Notes: generated by a model not told the origin, from the sequence alone. A stretch of DNA of 64,000 nt from an uncultured Bacilli bacterium (GCA_910589375.1 CAJUTK010000001.1:434001-498000), one strand, 5' to 3'; counted from the stretch's first letter, positions 26,217 to 34,796 are shown. Made by a program: numbers and translations.

Positions 26217-26243
26217 CGTCTTCATGGGAAGACGCCTTTTTTA
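26217..26243 (+). terminator. Strong hairpin with T-run between the pilin gene and trhP1
   Basis: CGTCTTC and GAAGACG enclose an ATGG loop, followed by CCTTTTTTATTT. It can stop transcripts from the pilin-like gene. The expected start point of the promoter just upstream falls at its first base, so the same element may also form a capping stem at the 5' end of the trhP mRNA. Confidence 0.75.
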
Positions 26244-26262
26244 TTTGTTTTAGGAGGTTTCT

Positions 26263-27138
26263 ATGACAAAGATATTAACGATGCCAGGACATATTGAAGA
26301 TATTAGAGAAATATTAGAATATTGTGATGCTATTCTATTAGGAATAGAGGGTTTTTCCGTTAATTTTACAGAGATTTCCATAAATGAGTTAAAAGATATT
26401 GTAGAATATGTAAAAAGTAAAGATAAAGAAATATTTATTTCCCTTAATAGAAATTTTCATAATGGTGATTTAAAGGAAGTAGAGAATCTTTTAAAAAAGT
26501 GTTCTTCATGGAAAGTAAATGGAATTTTTTATACAGATGTAGCAGTTTATAAAATCCATCATAGACTAATGTTAGATTTGCCACTGATTTGGAGTGCGGA
26601 GCATTTAGCGACCAATCAGTTTACAATAGAGTATTGGCAGAATCATGGTATAAATGGAGTATTTTTATCCAATGAAATTACAAAGGAAGAAATTCTAGAA
26701 ATTAAAAGAAATATTACTATTCCATGTTTTGTTCAAGTATTTGGATATATTCCTATGTATGTGTCTAGAAGACATGCTATTGATAATTATTTAAAACATT
26801 TTGAGTTACATACGAATTCTAAGGAGTTTTATCTCCATAAAGAAGAAAAGGAATATCCTATTTTAGAACGTAAGAATGGTACAGAAATCTATTCCTCATT
26901 TCTTTTAAATGCTAGTTTAGAATATTTAGAGTATAAAAATAATAAAATAGAGTACACTTTTATCAGTGGGTTTCGAATACCACTAGAAAAGTTAAAACAA
27001 GTATTATCTTGTTTCCATACTATTACTGAAGAGAATAAGGAAGAACAAAAGAATTTAATAGATAGTTTATTTTCAAATACAGGAAATGGCTTTCTATATA
27101 AAGAAACAGTATATCAGGTGAAGAAAAATGAGTCGTAA
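26263..27138 (+). CDS. trhP1: Peptidase U32-family tRNA hydroxylation protein TrhP1
   Basis: A 291-residue protein matching the short U32 member found before trhP2 in Bacillus (yrrN). The TIM-barrel region contains LPLIWSAEHLATNQFTIEYW and NITIPCFVQVFGYIPMYVSRR. With TrhP2 it makes 5-hydroxyuridine at tRNA position 34, based on the Bacillus homologues. It overlaps trhP2 by 11 bases. Confidence 0.8.
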   Translation: MTKILTMPGHIEDIREILEYCDAILLGIEGFSVNFTEISINELKDIVEYVKSKDKEIFISLNRNFHNGDLKEVENLLKKCSSWKVNGIFYTDVAVYKIHHRLMLDLPLIWSAEHLATNQFTIEYWQNHGINGVFLSNEITKEEILEIKRNITIPCFVQVFGYIPMYVSRRHAIDNYLKHFELHTNSKEFYLHKEEKEYPILERKNGTEIYSSFLLNASLEYLEYKNNKIEYTFISGFRIPLEKLKQVLSCFHTITEENKEEQKNLIDSLFSNTGNGFLYKETVYQVKKNES

Positions 27139-28336
27139 ACCAGAATTATTAGCGCCAGCAGGCGATTTAGAACGTTTGAAAGTAGCTCTTCTTTATGGAG
27201 CTGATGCTGTTTATTTTGGTGGTCCTGCTTTTGGACTACGTGCGAATGCTATTAATTTTACTATAGAAGAGATGAAAGAAGCGGCTATTTTTGCTCATAA
27301 GCTGAGAAAGAAAGTATATGTAACTGTTAATATCGTTCTTCATAATAAAGAAGCGAAGGAGTTAGTTCCTTATTTAAAAGAGATAGAAAGTACTGGAATA
27401 GATGCCATTATTGTAAGTGATCCTTATGTTATTAAGATGGCAAAAGAAAATACTAATTTAGAAATTCATTTATCAACACAGCAATCTACTATCAATTATG
27501 AGGCTGCATCTTTCTTTTATGAAGAGGGTGTTTCTCGTATTGTATTAGGTAGAGAATGTACCAAAGAAGAAATTCAAGAAATTATTGAGAAAGTGCCAGT
27601 AGAAATTGAAACATTCATTCATGGAGCAATGTGCGCTGGATATAGCGGAAGGTGTGTACTATCTAATTTTTTAACAGATAGAGATGCTAACCGTGGTGGA
27701 TGTAGTCAAATTTGTAGATGGGACTTTGACTTATTAGATGAGGATAAAAATAAAATAACAGGTGAAAAGGATTTTACTTTATGCAGTAAAGATTTATCGT
27801 TATTACGTTATATTCCTGATATGATAGAGATGGGAATTACTTCTTTTAAAATAGAAGGTAGAATGCGCTCTATTTACTATATTGCTACTATTGTTTCAGT
27901 ATATCGCAAGGCAATTGATAGGTACTTGTTGGATAGAGAAAATTATACCTATTTAGAAGAAGAAGAGAGAATTTTGCGTAACTGCGCTAATAGGGATTCT
28001 GTACCACAATTTTTTGATGGTTCTTATGGTCAGGAATGTAGTTACTATAATGGGCGTGAAGAAGTCTCTAATCAAGATTTTCTAGGAATTGTAAAGGAAT
28101 ATGATTCTCTTAAAAAAGAAGCTATTATTGAACAGCGTAATTATTTTAAAAAAGGGGATCATGTAGAGATATTCGGACCAAATCATGGTACTATTCACTA
28201 TGTAGTTTCCGATATTCTAGATGAAGAAGGAAATATTATAGATATTGTAAGGCATCCAAGACAAATTGTAAGGATTCATATTGATGAAAATTTAGAGCCT
28301 TATGATATGATTAGAATTAGAAAAAATAATAGTTGA
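27128..28336 (+). CDS. trhP2: Peptidase U32-family tRNA hydroxylation protein TrhP2
   Basis: A 402-residue member of the U32 family with ELLAPAGDLERLKVALLYGA at the start, the signature ETFIHGAMCAGYSGRCVLSN, and the cysteine set CSQIC thought to hold an iron-sulfur cluster. The order trhP1-trhP2-greA is the Bacillus order without udk. Confidence 0.9.
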   Translation: MSRKPELLAPAGDLERLKVALLYGADAVYFGGPAFGLRANAINFTIEEMKEAAIFAHKLRKKVYVTVNIVLHNKEAKELVPYLKEIESTGIDAIIVSDPYVIKMAKENTNLEIHLSTQQSTINYEAASFFYEEGVSRIVLGRECTKEEIQEIIEKVPVEIETFIHGAMCAGYSGRCVLSNFLTDRDANRGGCSQICRWDFDLLDEDKNKITGEKDFTLCSKDLSLLRYIPDMIEMGITSFKIEGRMRSIYYIATIVSVYRKAIDRYLLDRENYTYLEEEERILRNCANRDSVPQFFDGSYGQECSYYNGREEVSNQDFLGIVKEYDSLKKEAIIEQRNYFKKGDHVEIFGPNHGTIHYVVSDILDEEGNIIDIVRHPRQIVRIHIDENLEPYDMIRIRKNNS

Positions 28337-28361
28337 CAAATAATAAAAAAAGTAGTATTAT
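28333..28361 (+). promoter_or_regulatory. Sigma-A promoter for greA
   Basis: TTGACA at 28333-28338 overlaps the stop codon of trhP2; TATTAT is at 28356-28361, spacer 17 bp. Confidence 0.78.
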
Positions 28362-28404
28362 TTGGTAGACTTAATGTTAAAAAGGAAAGCTAGAGGTTAA
28401 TTTT

Positions 28405-28875
28405 ATGACAAATACAAAGGAAATTTATCTAACTGCTGAAGGGTTAGAAGAAATCAAAAAAGAATTAGATGTTTTGAAATTAGAAAAGAGACCGGAAATC
28501 ATTCAGGCTTTAAAGGATGCAAGAGCACTTGGAGACTTAAGTGAGAATGCAGAATATGATGCTGCTCGCAATGAGCAAGCTATTGTAGAAGCTAGAATTT
28601 TAGAATTAGAACAAATGATAGAGAAAGCTGTTGTTATTAAAGAAGTTAATAAAGAAGTTGTATCTATTGGAACAAGAGTTACTATTGAATATGTAGAGGA
28701 TGGAGAACAAGATGATTACTCTATTGTTGGTAGTAAAGAAGCAGATCCATTTGCAAACAAGATTTCTAATGAATCTCCAATAGCGAAAGCTATTATGGGA
28801 ATGCGTGTTGGAGATATCGTTTCAGTTGAAAGTCCAAATGGAAAGTATGATGTTAAAATTGTACAAATTGCATAA
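28405..28875 (+). CDS. greA: Transcription elongation factor GreA
   Basis: A 156-residue protein of normal length. The N-terminal coiled coil (about 10-75) contains GDLSENAEYDAARNEQ with the acidic tip; the C-terminal FKBP-like domain ends in SPNGKYDVKIVQI. GreA rescues backtracked RNA polymerase. It has its own promoter and terminator. Confidence 0.96.
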   Translation: MTNTKEIYLTAEGLEEIKKELDVLKLEKRPEIIQALKDARALGDLSENAEYDAARNEQAIVEARILELEQMIEKAVVIKEVNKEVVSIGTRVTIEYVEDGEQDDYSIVGSKEADPFANKISNESPIAKAIMGMRVGDIVSVESPNGKYDVKIVQIA

Positions 28876-28900
28876 AACGAAGAAAGTTCTTCGTTTTTTT
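28874..28900 (+). terminator. Rho-independent terminator of greA
   Basis: AAAACGAAGAA and TTCTTCGTTTT pair around two bases, followed by a T-run. Confidence 0.87.
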
Positions 28901-28914
28901 TATTAAGAAATGTA

Positions 28915-28944
28915 CATAAAAAAATTCTAGTTTTCTAGAATTTT
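28915..28944 (-). terminator. Rho-independent terminator of clpP
   Basis: A perfect 10-bp stem (AAAATTCTAG, loop TTTT, CTAGAATTTT) overlaps the last clpP codons; on the minus strand it is followed by TTTTTT. Confidence 0.8.
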
Positions 28945-29508
28945 ATCAATAATACCATATTCTAATGCTTCACGAGAATCCATGAAAAAATCTCTTTCTG
29001 TATCATTTTCAATGATACTTTTTTCTTTTCCTGTATTTTTAGCTAGAATATCATTTAATTTCTGCCTAGTTTTTAGAATATGTTCTGCTGCTATTTTGAT
29101 TTCTGTTGCTTGACCTTGTGCACCACCTAAAGGCTGATGAATCATTACTTCACTATTTGGTAGAGAATATCGCTTTCCTTTTGTACCACTAGATAGTAAG
29201 AAAGCTCCCATACTAGCTGCTATTCCAATACAAATAGTTGAAACATCACTTTTAATAAAGTTCATAGTATCATAAATGGCAAATCCTGCAGTAACGCTTC
29301 CTCCTGGCGAATTAATATAAATACTAATGTCTTTGTCATTTAAAGAGTCTAGATAGAGTAGTTCACTAACAATGATATTAGCCATATGGTCATCTATTTC
29401 ACCAGTAAGTAAAATAATGCGATCTTCTAATAATCTAGAGTATAAATCATATACTCTTTCACTACCACTTTTTTTTTCAATGACATTTGGAATAATCGTA
29501 ATCATCAT
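28927..29508 (-). CDS. clpP: ATP-dependent Clp protease proteolytic subunit
   Basis: A 193-residue serine protease of normal length. The nucleophile lies in GIAASMGAFLLSSG, the His in EVMIHQPLGGAQGQ, and a later Asp completes the triad. ClpP forms the barrel used by ClpX or ClpC; neither ATPase is in this window. Two adjacent ATGs follow AGGAG, so the start is certain only to one codon. Convergent with greA. Confidence 0.95.
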   Translation of the reverse strand: MMITIIPNVIEKKSGSERVYDLYSRLLEDRIILLTGEIDDHMANIIVSELLYLDSLNDKDISIYINSPGGSVTAGFAIYDTMNFIKSDVSTICIGIAASMGAFLLSSGTKGKRYSLPNSEVMIHQPLGGAQGQATEIKIAAEHILKTRQKLNDILAKNTGKEKSIIENDTERDFFMDSREALEYGIIDKILEN

Positions 29509-29556
29509 CTCCTAAAATTATCATAGGTTTAAATAGAGAAAAATATTCAAAAAATA

Positions 29557-29585
29557 ATGACAAAGATATATTTTTTTGATAAAAT
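29557..29585 (+). promoter_or_regulatory. Sigma-A promoter for the nucleoside kinase gene
   Basis: ATGACA at 29557-29562 and TAAAAT at 29580-29585, spacer 17 bp. Confidence 0.6.
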
Positions 29586-29611
29586 GATGTATAGAGAATA
29601 GAGGGATTGTC

Positions 29612-31276
29612 ATGAGTGAAAAAACAATAAAAGTCACTTATCATCAATTAGAAGTGAAGGAATTCCCAGTTGGAACAACATTAAAACAAATTAGTAAGAG
29701 CTTTCAACATTATTATGATTATGATATTTTAGTTGCAAAGGTAGATAATGATATTACAGAGTTATGTGAACCTATTACTAAAAAGTGTAACATTGAATTT
29801 TATGATCGTAGTAGTACACTAGGTTATAATGTTTATAGCAGTAGCGCTATATTCATGATGACATTAGCAGTGAAGCATTTATATGGTGAGGAAACAGAAG
29901 TATTTGTAGATCATTCTATTGATTTAGGTGTTTTTTGTAGAATTGAAGGCGTTGAGATTACAAATGATGTTGTAGCGCAAATTGAAAATGAGATGCATCA
30001 AATTTGTAAGGATGATTATCTTTATAAAAAGATGAGTGTGTCTAGGGTAGATGCTATTCAATACTATAAGAAGAAAAAGAGATTTGATAAAGTAAGAGCT
30101 TTGAAATATATCTCTAATACTTATGTAAATCTTTATAGGTTAGATGATTTATACGATTATTTTTATGTGAAGCTAGCCTACAGTACTAGACAGATTAATG
30201 ATTTTAAAGTTACTATGGTAGATAGTAGAGGATTTGTTTTATCATTTCCGACCATACTAAATCCAGAGTGTACATTAGATTATACTCATCATGAAAAAGT
30301 ATTTGAAGAATTCCAAAACTATAATGAATTGTGTAATAAGATTAGTGTTAACTTAGCTTCGGATTTAAATCAAGTAGTATCTTCGGCAAAGGTAGATGAT
30401 TTAATACGTTTAGCAGAGGCTAATTATGATACACAACTTGTTAGAATAGCTGATAAAATTACAGATAGACCAAATACAAAATTAATTTTATTAGCAGGTC
30501 CTTCTAGTAGTGGAAAGACAACAACTGCTAAAAAGTTAACTACCTTTTTAAGAAGTAGGGGTCTCAATTTAATTCAATTATCTACTGATGATTATTTTGT
30601 AAATAAAGAAGATACGCCAAAGGATGAAAAAGGCGAATATGATTTTGAATCTCTATATACGGTAGATTTAAATTTATTTAATAAGCATTTGTCTCAGTTA
30701 CTAGAGGGAAAAAGAGTAGAGGTTCCATCTTATAATTTCGTAACTGGAAAAAGAGAATATCGTGGTCATTTTGTAAAATTAGGCCCAAATGATATGTTAA
30801 TTGTAGAAGGAATTCATGCTTTAAATGATATATTAACTTTATCTGTAGATAGAAGATATAAATATAAAATTTATATTAGTCCATTAGTACAGTTAAATAT
30901 TGATAATCATTGTCATGTTCATACAAGTGACTTAAGAAAACTTAGAAGAATTATTCGTGATAGTAGAACACGTGGATATACAGCAAGCCAAACATTACAT
31001 ATGTGGGACTCTGTTGAAAAGGGAGAGAGAAGGAACATCTATCCATATCAAGATGAAGTGGATGTTGTTATTAATTCTTCTTTAGTATATGAAATCGGTG
31101 TTTTAAAAGTTTATGTAGAACCGCTTCTTTTCTGTGTAGATGAACAGGATAGTGTTTATCCAGAAGCATTGAGATTAATAAACTTTTTACGAAATTTTTT
31201 ACCAATTCCTAGTGATGAGGTACCAAATGATTCCGTTTTAAGAGAATTTATAGGGGGAAGTTGCTTTGAAAAATAG
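29612..31276 (+). CDS. Uridine kinase-like nucleoside kinase with N-terminal TGS/ThrRS-like region
   Basis: A 554-residue protein. Residues 1-70 form a TGS-like domain, followed by a ThrRS second-additional-domain-like region (about 75-200), then a P-loop uridine kinase domain (about 285-490) with LLAGPSSSGKTTTAKKL and STDDYFVNKEDTP. This fused architecture is widespread in Firmicutes and Bacteroidetes. It probably phosphorylates a nucleoside; the TGS part may sense nucleotides or RNA. It lies near greA, where Bacillus has udk. Confidence 0.87.
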   Translation: MSEKTIKVTYHQLEVKEFPVGTTLKQISKSFQHYYDYDILVAKVDNDITELCEPITKKCNIEFYDRSSTLGYNVYSSSAIFMMTLAVKHLYGEETEVFVDHSIDLGVFCRIEGVEITNDVVAQIENEMHQICKDDYLYKKMSVSRVDAIQYYKKKKRFDKVRALKYISNTYVNLYRLDDLYDYFYVKLAYSTRQINDFKVTMVDSRGFVLSFPTILNPECTLDYTHHEKVFEEFQNYNELCNKISVNLASDLNQVVSSAKVDDLIRLAEANYDTQLVRIADKITDRPNTKLILLAGPSSSGKTTTAKKLTTFLRSRGLNLIQLSTDDYFVNKEDTPKDEKGEYDFESLYTVDLNLFNKHLSQLLEGKRVEVPSYNFVTGKREYRGHFVKLGPNDMLIVEGIHALNDILTLSVDRRYKYKIYISPLVQLNIDNHCHVHTSDLRKLRRIIRDSRTRGYTASQTLHMWDSVEKGERRNIYPYQDEVDVVINSSLVYEIGVLKVYVEPLLFCVDEQDSVYPEALRLINFLRNFLPIPSDEVPNDSVLREFIGGSCFEK

Positions 31277-31290
31277 AAAGAAGGAAAAAG

Positions 31291-32295
31291 ATGATAAAAG
31301 TAGCAATTAATGGATTTGGAAGAATAGGAAGATTAGTATTTAGAATTATGGAAGAGGATCCAGAATTCGAAGTAGTAGCAATTAATGATTTAACAGATGC
31401 AGAACAACTTGCATATTTACTAAAATATGATACTTCTCATCGTAGTTATCGTGTAGATGAAATTTCACATGATGAAAATTCTATCATTGTAGGTGGAAGA
31501 CATATTCGTGTATATGCTGAAACTGATCCTGCCAATTTACCATGGGGTGAACTTGGTATTGATGAGGTTTTTGAATGTACTGGTAGATTTACTGATAAAG
31601 AAAAGGCTGAAGCACATATTCGTGCTGGAGCTAGAAAAGTAATTATTTCAGCACCTGCTAAAGGAGATTTGAAAACAATCGTATACAATGTTAATGAAGA
31701 TACATTAGATGGTAGTGAAACTGTTATTAGTGCAGCTAGCTGTACTACTAACTGTTTAGCACCTGTTGTAAATGTACTAGAGAAGAATATTGGTATTGTA
31801 AAAGGATATATGACTACAGTTCATGCTTATACAAATGACCAAGCAACATTAGATATTGCTCATAAAAAAGGAATTAATGCACGTCGTGGTAGAGCTTGTG
31901 CTGCTAATATTGTTCCATCATCAACAGGAGCTGCTAGTGCATTAGGACTAGTAATTCCTTCTGTAAAGGGAAAATTGGATGGAGGAGCTTTAAGAGTTCC
32001 TACTACAACTGGTTCTGTTGTGGATTTAACATTAGAGTTATCTAGAAATACAACTGTAGAAGAATTAAATGGTTTATTTAAATCTAATGCTAATGAGACA
32101 TTAGGATTTACTATGGATCCAATTGTATCAAGTGATATTATCGGTTCTCACTTAGGAGGACTTATCGATGGACAACTTACTAAGATTTTAGAAGTTGATG
32201 GTAAACAAATGGTTAAAGTTGTTGCTTGGTATGATAATGAAATGAGTTATAGTGCTCAAATGGTTAGAACAGCTAAGTACTTAGGTAGAATGTAA
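31291..32295 (+). CDS. gap: Glyceraldehyde-3-phosphate dehydrogenase
   Basis: A 334-residue glycolytic enzyme of normal length. NAD-binding GFGRIGRLV at the start; catalytic Cys in SAASCTTNCLAP near residue 152; later WYDNEMSYS. It oxidises glyceraldehyde-3-phosphate with NAD and phosphate. It lies 14 bp behind the nucleoside kinase gene and ends in a terminator. Confidence 0.97.
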   Translation: MIKVAINGFGRIGRLVFRIMEEDPEFEVVAINDLTDAEQLAYLLKYDTSHRSYRVDEISHDENSIIVGGRHIRVYAETDPANLPWGELGIDEVFECTGRFTDKEKAEAHIRAGARKVIISAPAKGDLKTIVYNVNEDTLDGSETVISAASCTTNCLAPVVNVLEKNIGIVKGYMTTVHAYTNDQATLDIAHKKGINARRGRACAANIVPSSTGAASALGLVIPSVKGKLDGGALRVPTTTGSVVDLTLELSRNTTVEELNGLFKSNANETLGFTMDPIVSSDIIGSHLGGLIDGQLTKILEVDGKQMVKVVAWYDNEMSYSAQMVRTAKYLGRM

Positions 32296-32321
32296 AATAC
32301 TTCAATTGAAGTATTTTTTTT
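32295..32321 (+). terminator. Rho-independent terminator of gap
   Basis: AAATACTTC and GAAGTATTT around AATT, followed by a T-run. Confidence 0.88.
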
Positions 32322-32374
32322 CTGCTAATCCATAGTATTCGTGCTATAATAATAGTGAAAGTAGGGTTGGTAGA

Positions 32375-33202
32375 GTGGTAGTTTTATTATTGTTTTTATC
32401 GATATTACCAGTGTTTTTACTGGCCAGATATATTTATAATAATGATTTTGAAAAAGAACCTACATCCCTTCTAGTAGGATTGTTTTTGATGGGAATTGGA
32501 TCTGTTATTGTTACTTATTTTTTAAGTAGCTTCTTAGAAAATACTTTTCCATTTTTTTCTCCACAAAATCAAATATATTTGAATGTTTTAGAGCTAATTC
32601 CTTATGTATATATAGGAGTAGCGCTTATTGAAGAATTTGCTAAATGGATATTTGTATATTTATATGCTTATCATCATTATGAATTTAATCATGCATATGA
32701 TGCTATTGTCTATTGTGTATTTGTTTCTATGGGATTTGCTTGCATAGAAAATTTACTTTATGTATTTAATTATGGTAGTATGCAAACAGCAATTGTTAGA
32801 GGAATAACAGCAGTACCAGGACATGCCTGCTTTGGAATCTTAATGGGATTTTATTTTGGAATGGCAAAAACGGCAGATAAACATCGAAATAAAGGTGTTT
32901 CTCATAAGAATAAAGTAAAGAGTTTGTTACTACCTGTTTTAGCACATGGAACTTATGATTACCTAATATTTGGATCTGTACATGTATCTTTTTTCACTAT
33001 TTTATTTATTGCATTTATAGTATTCTTATTTTCTCAAACAGCCGATAAGGTGAAGCAGTTAGCGAAAATTCATTTTGATATTAGGGAAAGTATTCCTAGT
33101 ATGTCTAATCAATATAGTTATCACTACTGTCCAATGTGTGGAGAAAAAGTAGTGGGACATTTTTGTATAAAATGTGGCTTTGAGCATACTACTGTAAAAT
33201 AA
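32375..33202 (+). CDS. PrsW-like intramembrane metalloprotease with C-terminal zinc ribbon
   Basis: A 275-residue protein with about seven membrane helices and the PrsW/CPBP-like motifs IEEFAKW, FACIENLLYV, VPGHACFG and LAHGTYDYLIFG. PrsW proteases start anti-sigma-factor cleavage. The last 25 residues add CPMCGEKVVGHFCIKCG, a four-Cys zinc ribbon not found in Bacillus PrsW. Starts at GTG; TATAAT is at 32345-32350. Confidence 0.82.
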   Translation: MVVLLLFLSILPVFLLARYIYNNDFEKEPTSLLVGLFLMGIGSVIVTYFLSSFLENTFPFFSPQNQIYLNVLELIPYVYIGVALIEEFAKWIFVYLYAYHHYEFNHAYDAIVYCVFVSMGFACIENLLYVFNYGSMQTAIVRGITAVPGHACFGILMGFYFGMAKTADKHRNKGVSHKNKVKSLLLPVLAHGTYDYLIFGSVHVSFFTILFIAFIVFLFSQTADKVKQLAKIHFDIRESIPSMSNQYSYHYCPMCGEKVVGHFCIKCGFEHTTVK

Positions 33203-33216
33203 ATCATAATTTAAAC

Positions 33217-33245
33217 TTGACAAACATAGTATTTTTATGTATAAT
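33217..33245 (+). promoter_or_regulatory. Perfect-consensus promoter of infC-rpmI-rplT
   Basis: TTGACA at 33217-33222, TATAAT at 33240-33245, spacer 17 bp. It drives a leader of about 170 bases. Confidence 0.9.
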
Positions 33246-33251
33246 CTACCG

Positions 33252-33420
33252 TGTAATGAAAAAAAGGAAAGCGATGTATCCACATCCACCTGATTGCTTA
33301 AGCAATAGGTAAAAGCCAAAAGTAATAAAAATTGCGTGCTTTAAAGTGGATACCCTTGTATGCACTTTTTTCATGGTATAAGATACCGTTGTAGAATTAT
33401 GAAAATAGGAGGTGTTTGTT
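33252..33420 (+). ncRNA. L20-type autoregulatory leader of infC-rpmI-rplT
   Basis: The leader contains a terminator hairpin (33343-33371) and an upstream segment GTATCCAC (33276-33283) fully complementary to GTGGATAC (33346-33353) inside the terminator's left arm. The two pairings exclude each other, giving antitermination versus termination. A small hairpin TTGCTTAAGCAA (33295-33306) and GGTAT-ATACC (33375-33389) are also present. In Firmicutes this position is occupied by the L20 leader, where L20 protein favours termination. Assignment is by position and pairing logic, not by a covariance search. Confidence 0.72.
33343..33371 (+). terminator. Regulated terminator in the infC leader
   Basis: AAAGTG-G-ATAC pairs with GTAT-G-CACTTT (one G-G mismatch, CCTT loop), followed by six T residues. 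Confidence 0.78.
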
Positions 33421-33951
33421 ATCGCAAACAAAGAAAAAGATTTGTTCATTAATGAACAAATACGTGCCAAAGAAGTTATGGTCATCGGACCAAATGGTGA
33501 GCAATTAGGTATTAAAAATATTAAGGATGCATTAACTTTAGCAACCTATGCAGGGTTTGATCTTGTTTTGATTAATCAAAATGGTAATCCACCTGTTTGT
33601 AAAATAATGGATTACAATAAGTTTAAATATGAAAATAAGAAAAAACAAAAAGAAAATATGAAAAAACAAAGAGAAACCAATTTGGAATTAAAGGAATATA
33701 GATTATCAGTATCTATTGATGTTCATGATTTCAATACTAGAGTTAATCAAGCTATTAAATATTTAGAAAAAGGTCATCGTGTAAAAGCTTCAATTCGTTT
33801 TAAAGGACGTGAAATGGCTCATACAGATTTAGGAAAACAAGTATTAGTACGTTTTTCTGAAGCTTTAAATGAAGTTTCTGAGATTGAGCAAAAACCACTT
33901 CTTGATGGACGTAATATGACAATGATACTTATGCCAAAAAAGGAAAAATAG
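33421..33951 (+). CDS. infC: Translation initiation factor IF-3 (ATC start)
   Basis: About 176 residues. INEQIRAKEVMVIGPNGEQLGI near the start and GREMAHTDLGKQVLVRF late are IF-3 signatures. No ATG or TTG lies at the start. A GTG at 33412 overlaps the GGAGG ribosome site (33408-33412) and cannot serve. The codon eight bases after GGAGG is ATC (33421), giving the usual IF-3 N-terminus. Rare start codons (ATT in E. coli and Bacillus infC) let IF-3 repress its own translation, so ATC here is likely functional. First gene of infC-rpmI-rplT. Confidence 0.93.
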   Translation: MANKEKDLFINEQIRAKEVMVIGPNGEQLGIKNIKDALTLATYAGFDLVLINQNGNPPVCKIMDYNKFKYENKKKQKENMKKQRETNLELKEYRLSVSIDVHDFNTRVNQAIKYLEKGHRVKASIRFKGREMAHTDLGKQVLVRFSEALNEVSEIEQKPLLDGRNMTMILMPKKEK

Positions 33952-33961
33952 GAGGAATAAT

Positions 33962-34153
33962 ATGCCAAAATTAAAAACACATAAAGGAACTAAAAAAGTA
34001 TTAAATGTTCGTGATAGTGGTTCTATTAAAATAGGACATCCAGGAACAAGACATAATACTGGAAAGAAAAATGCAGCATCTAACAGAAGTGGTAGAAAAG
34101 CTTCCGAATTAAGTAAAGCAGATGCTAACAGATTAAAAAATGTAACAATTTAA
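33962..34153 (+). CDS. rpmI: Ribosomal protein L35
   Basis: A 63-residue basic protein, MPKLKTHKGTKK at the start and SELSKADANRLKN near the end, standard for L35. Ten bases after infC with an AGGAGG site. Confidence 0.96.
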   Translation: MPKLKTHKGTKKVLNVRDSGSIKIGHPGTRHNTGKKNAASNRSGRKASELSKADANRLKNVTI

Positions 34154-34174
34154 TAAACGAAGGGAGAATTATAA

Positions 34175-34717
34175 ATGGCAAGAGTTAAAGGTGGAACAAT
34201 CCACGCTGCAAGAAGAAAAAAAGTTTTAAAACAAGCTAGAGGTTATTTTGGAAGTAAACATAAACTATATAAGACTGCTAAAGAACAAGTAATGCACTCT
34301 TTAAAATATGCTTATAGAGATAGAAGACAAACAAAGAGAAATATGAGAAAATTATGGATTACTCGTATTAATGCAGCTTGCCGTATGAATGATATTAGTT
34401 ATTCTAAATTCATTAACGGTTTAAATAAAGCTGGTGTTTCTATTAATAGAAAGATGTTAAGTGAAATTGCTATTCAAGATGCTCAAGCATTTACTAATTT
34501 AGTAGAAGTAGCGCGTGCTGGTTTAGAAGGAAAATCTATTCCAACTCCAAAAGCTAGTGAAAAAGTAGTAAAAGAAGAAGCTCCAAAAAAAGAAGCTAAA
34601 GAAACTACTGATTTATCAAAGAAAACTGTAGCTGAATTAAGAGATTTAGCAAAAGAAGCTGGTATTGAAGGATATGCAGCAATGAAAAAAGCAGAATTAT
34701 TAGACGCTTTAAAATAG
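34175..34717 (+). CDS. rplT: Ribosomal protein L20 with C-terminal Rho-N/SAP-like extension
   Basis: A 180-residue protein; L20 is normally about 118. Residues 1-117 are a normal L20 (RVKGGTIHAARRKKVLKQA, LWITRINAACR). Residues 118-145 are a Lys/Glu/Pro linker, and 148-180 form TVAELRDLAKEAGIEGYAAMKK, a pattern of the Rho N-terminal/SAP-like helix-extended-helix motif that binds nucleic acid. The frame is continuous and the terminator follows at once, so this is a true extension. L20 also represses this operon. Confidence 0.93.
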   Translation: MARVKGGTIHAARRKKVLKQARGYFGSKHKLYKTAKEQVMHSLKYAYRDRRQTKRNMRKLWITRINAACRMNDISYSKFINGLNKAGVSINRKMLSEIAIQDAQAFTNLVEVARAGLEGKSIPTPKASEKVVKEEAPKKEAKETTDLSKKTVAELRDLAKEAGIEGYAAMKKAELLDALK

Positions 34718-34741
34718 AAGAATCGTTAGATTCTTTTTTTA
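34718..34741 (+). terminator. Rho-independent terminator of rplT
   Basis: AAGAATC and GATTCTT around GTTA, then a T-run. Confidence 0.86.
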
Positions 34742-34749
34742 TTCTTTCA

Positions 34750-34778
34750 TTGAAAACTTTTTTTGGGAATGATATACT
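34750..34778 (+). promoter_or_regulatory. Sigma-A promoter for the membrane protein at 34797
   Basis: TTGAAA at 34750-34755 and TATACT at 34773-34778, spacer 17 bp. Confidence 0.72.
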
Positions 34779-34796
34779 AAACTAGTAGGTGGTAGA

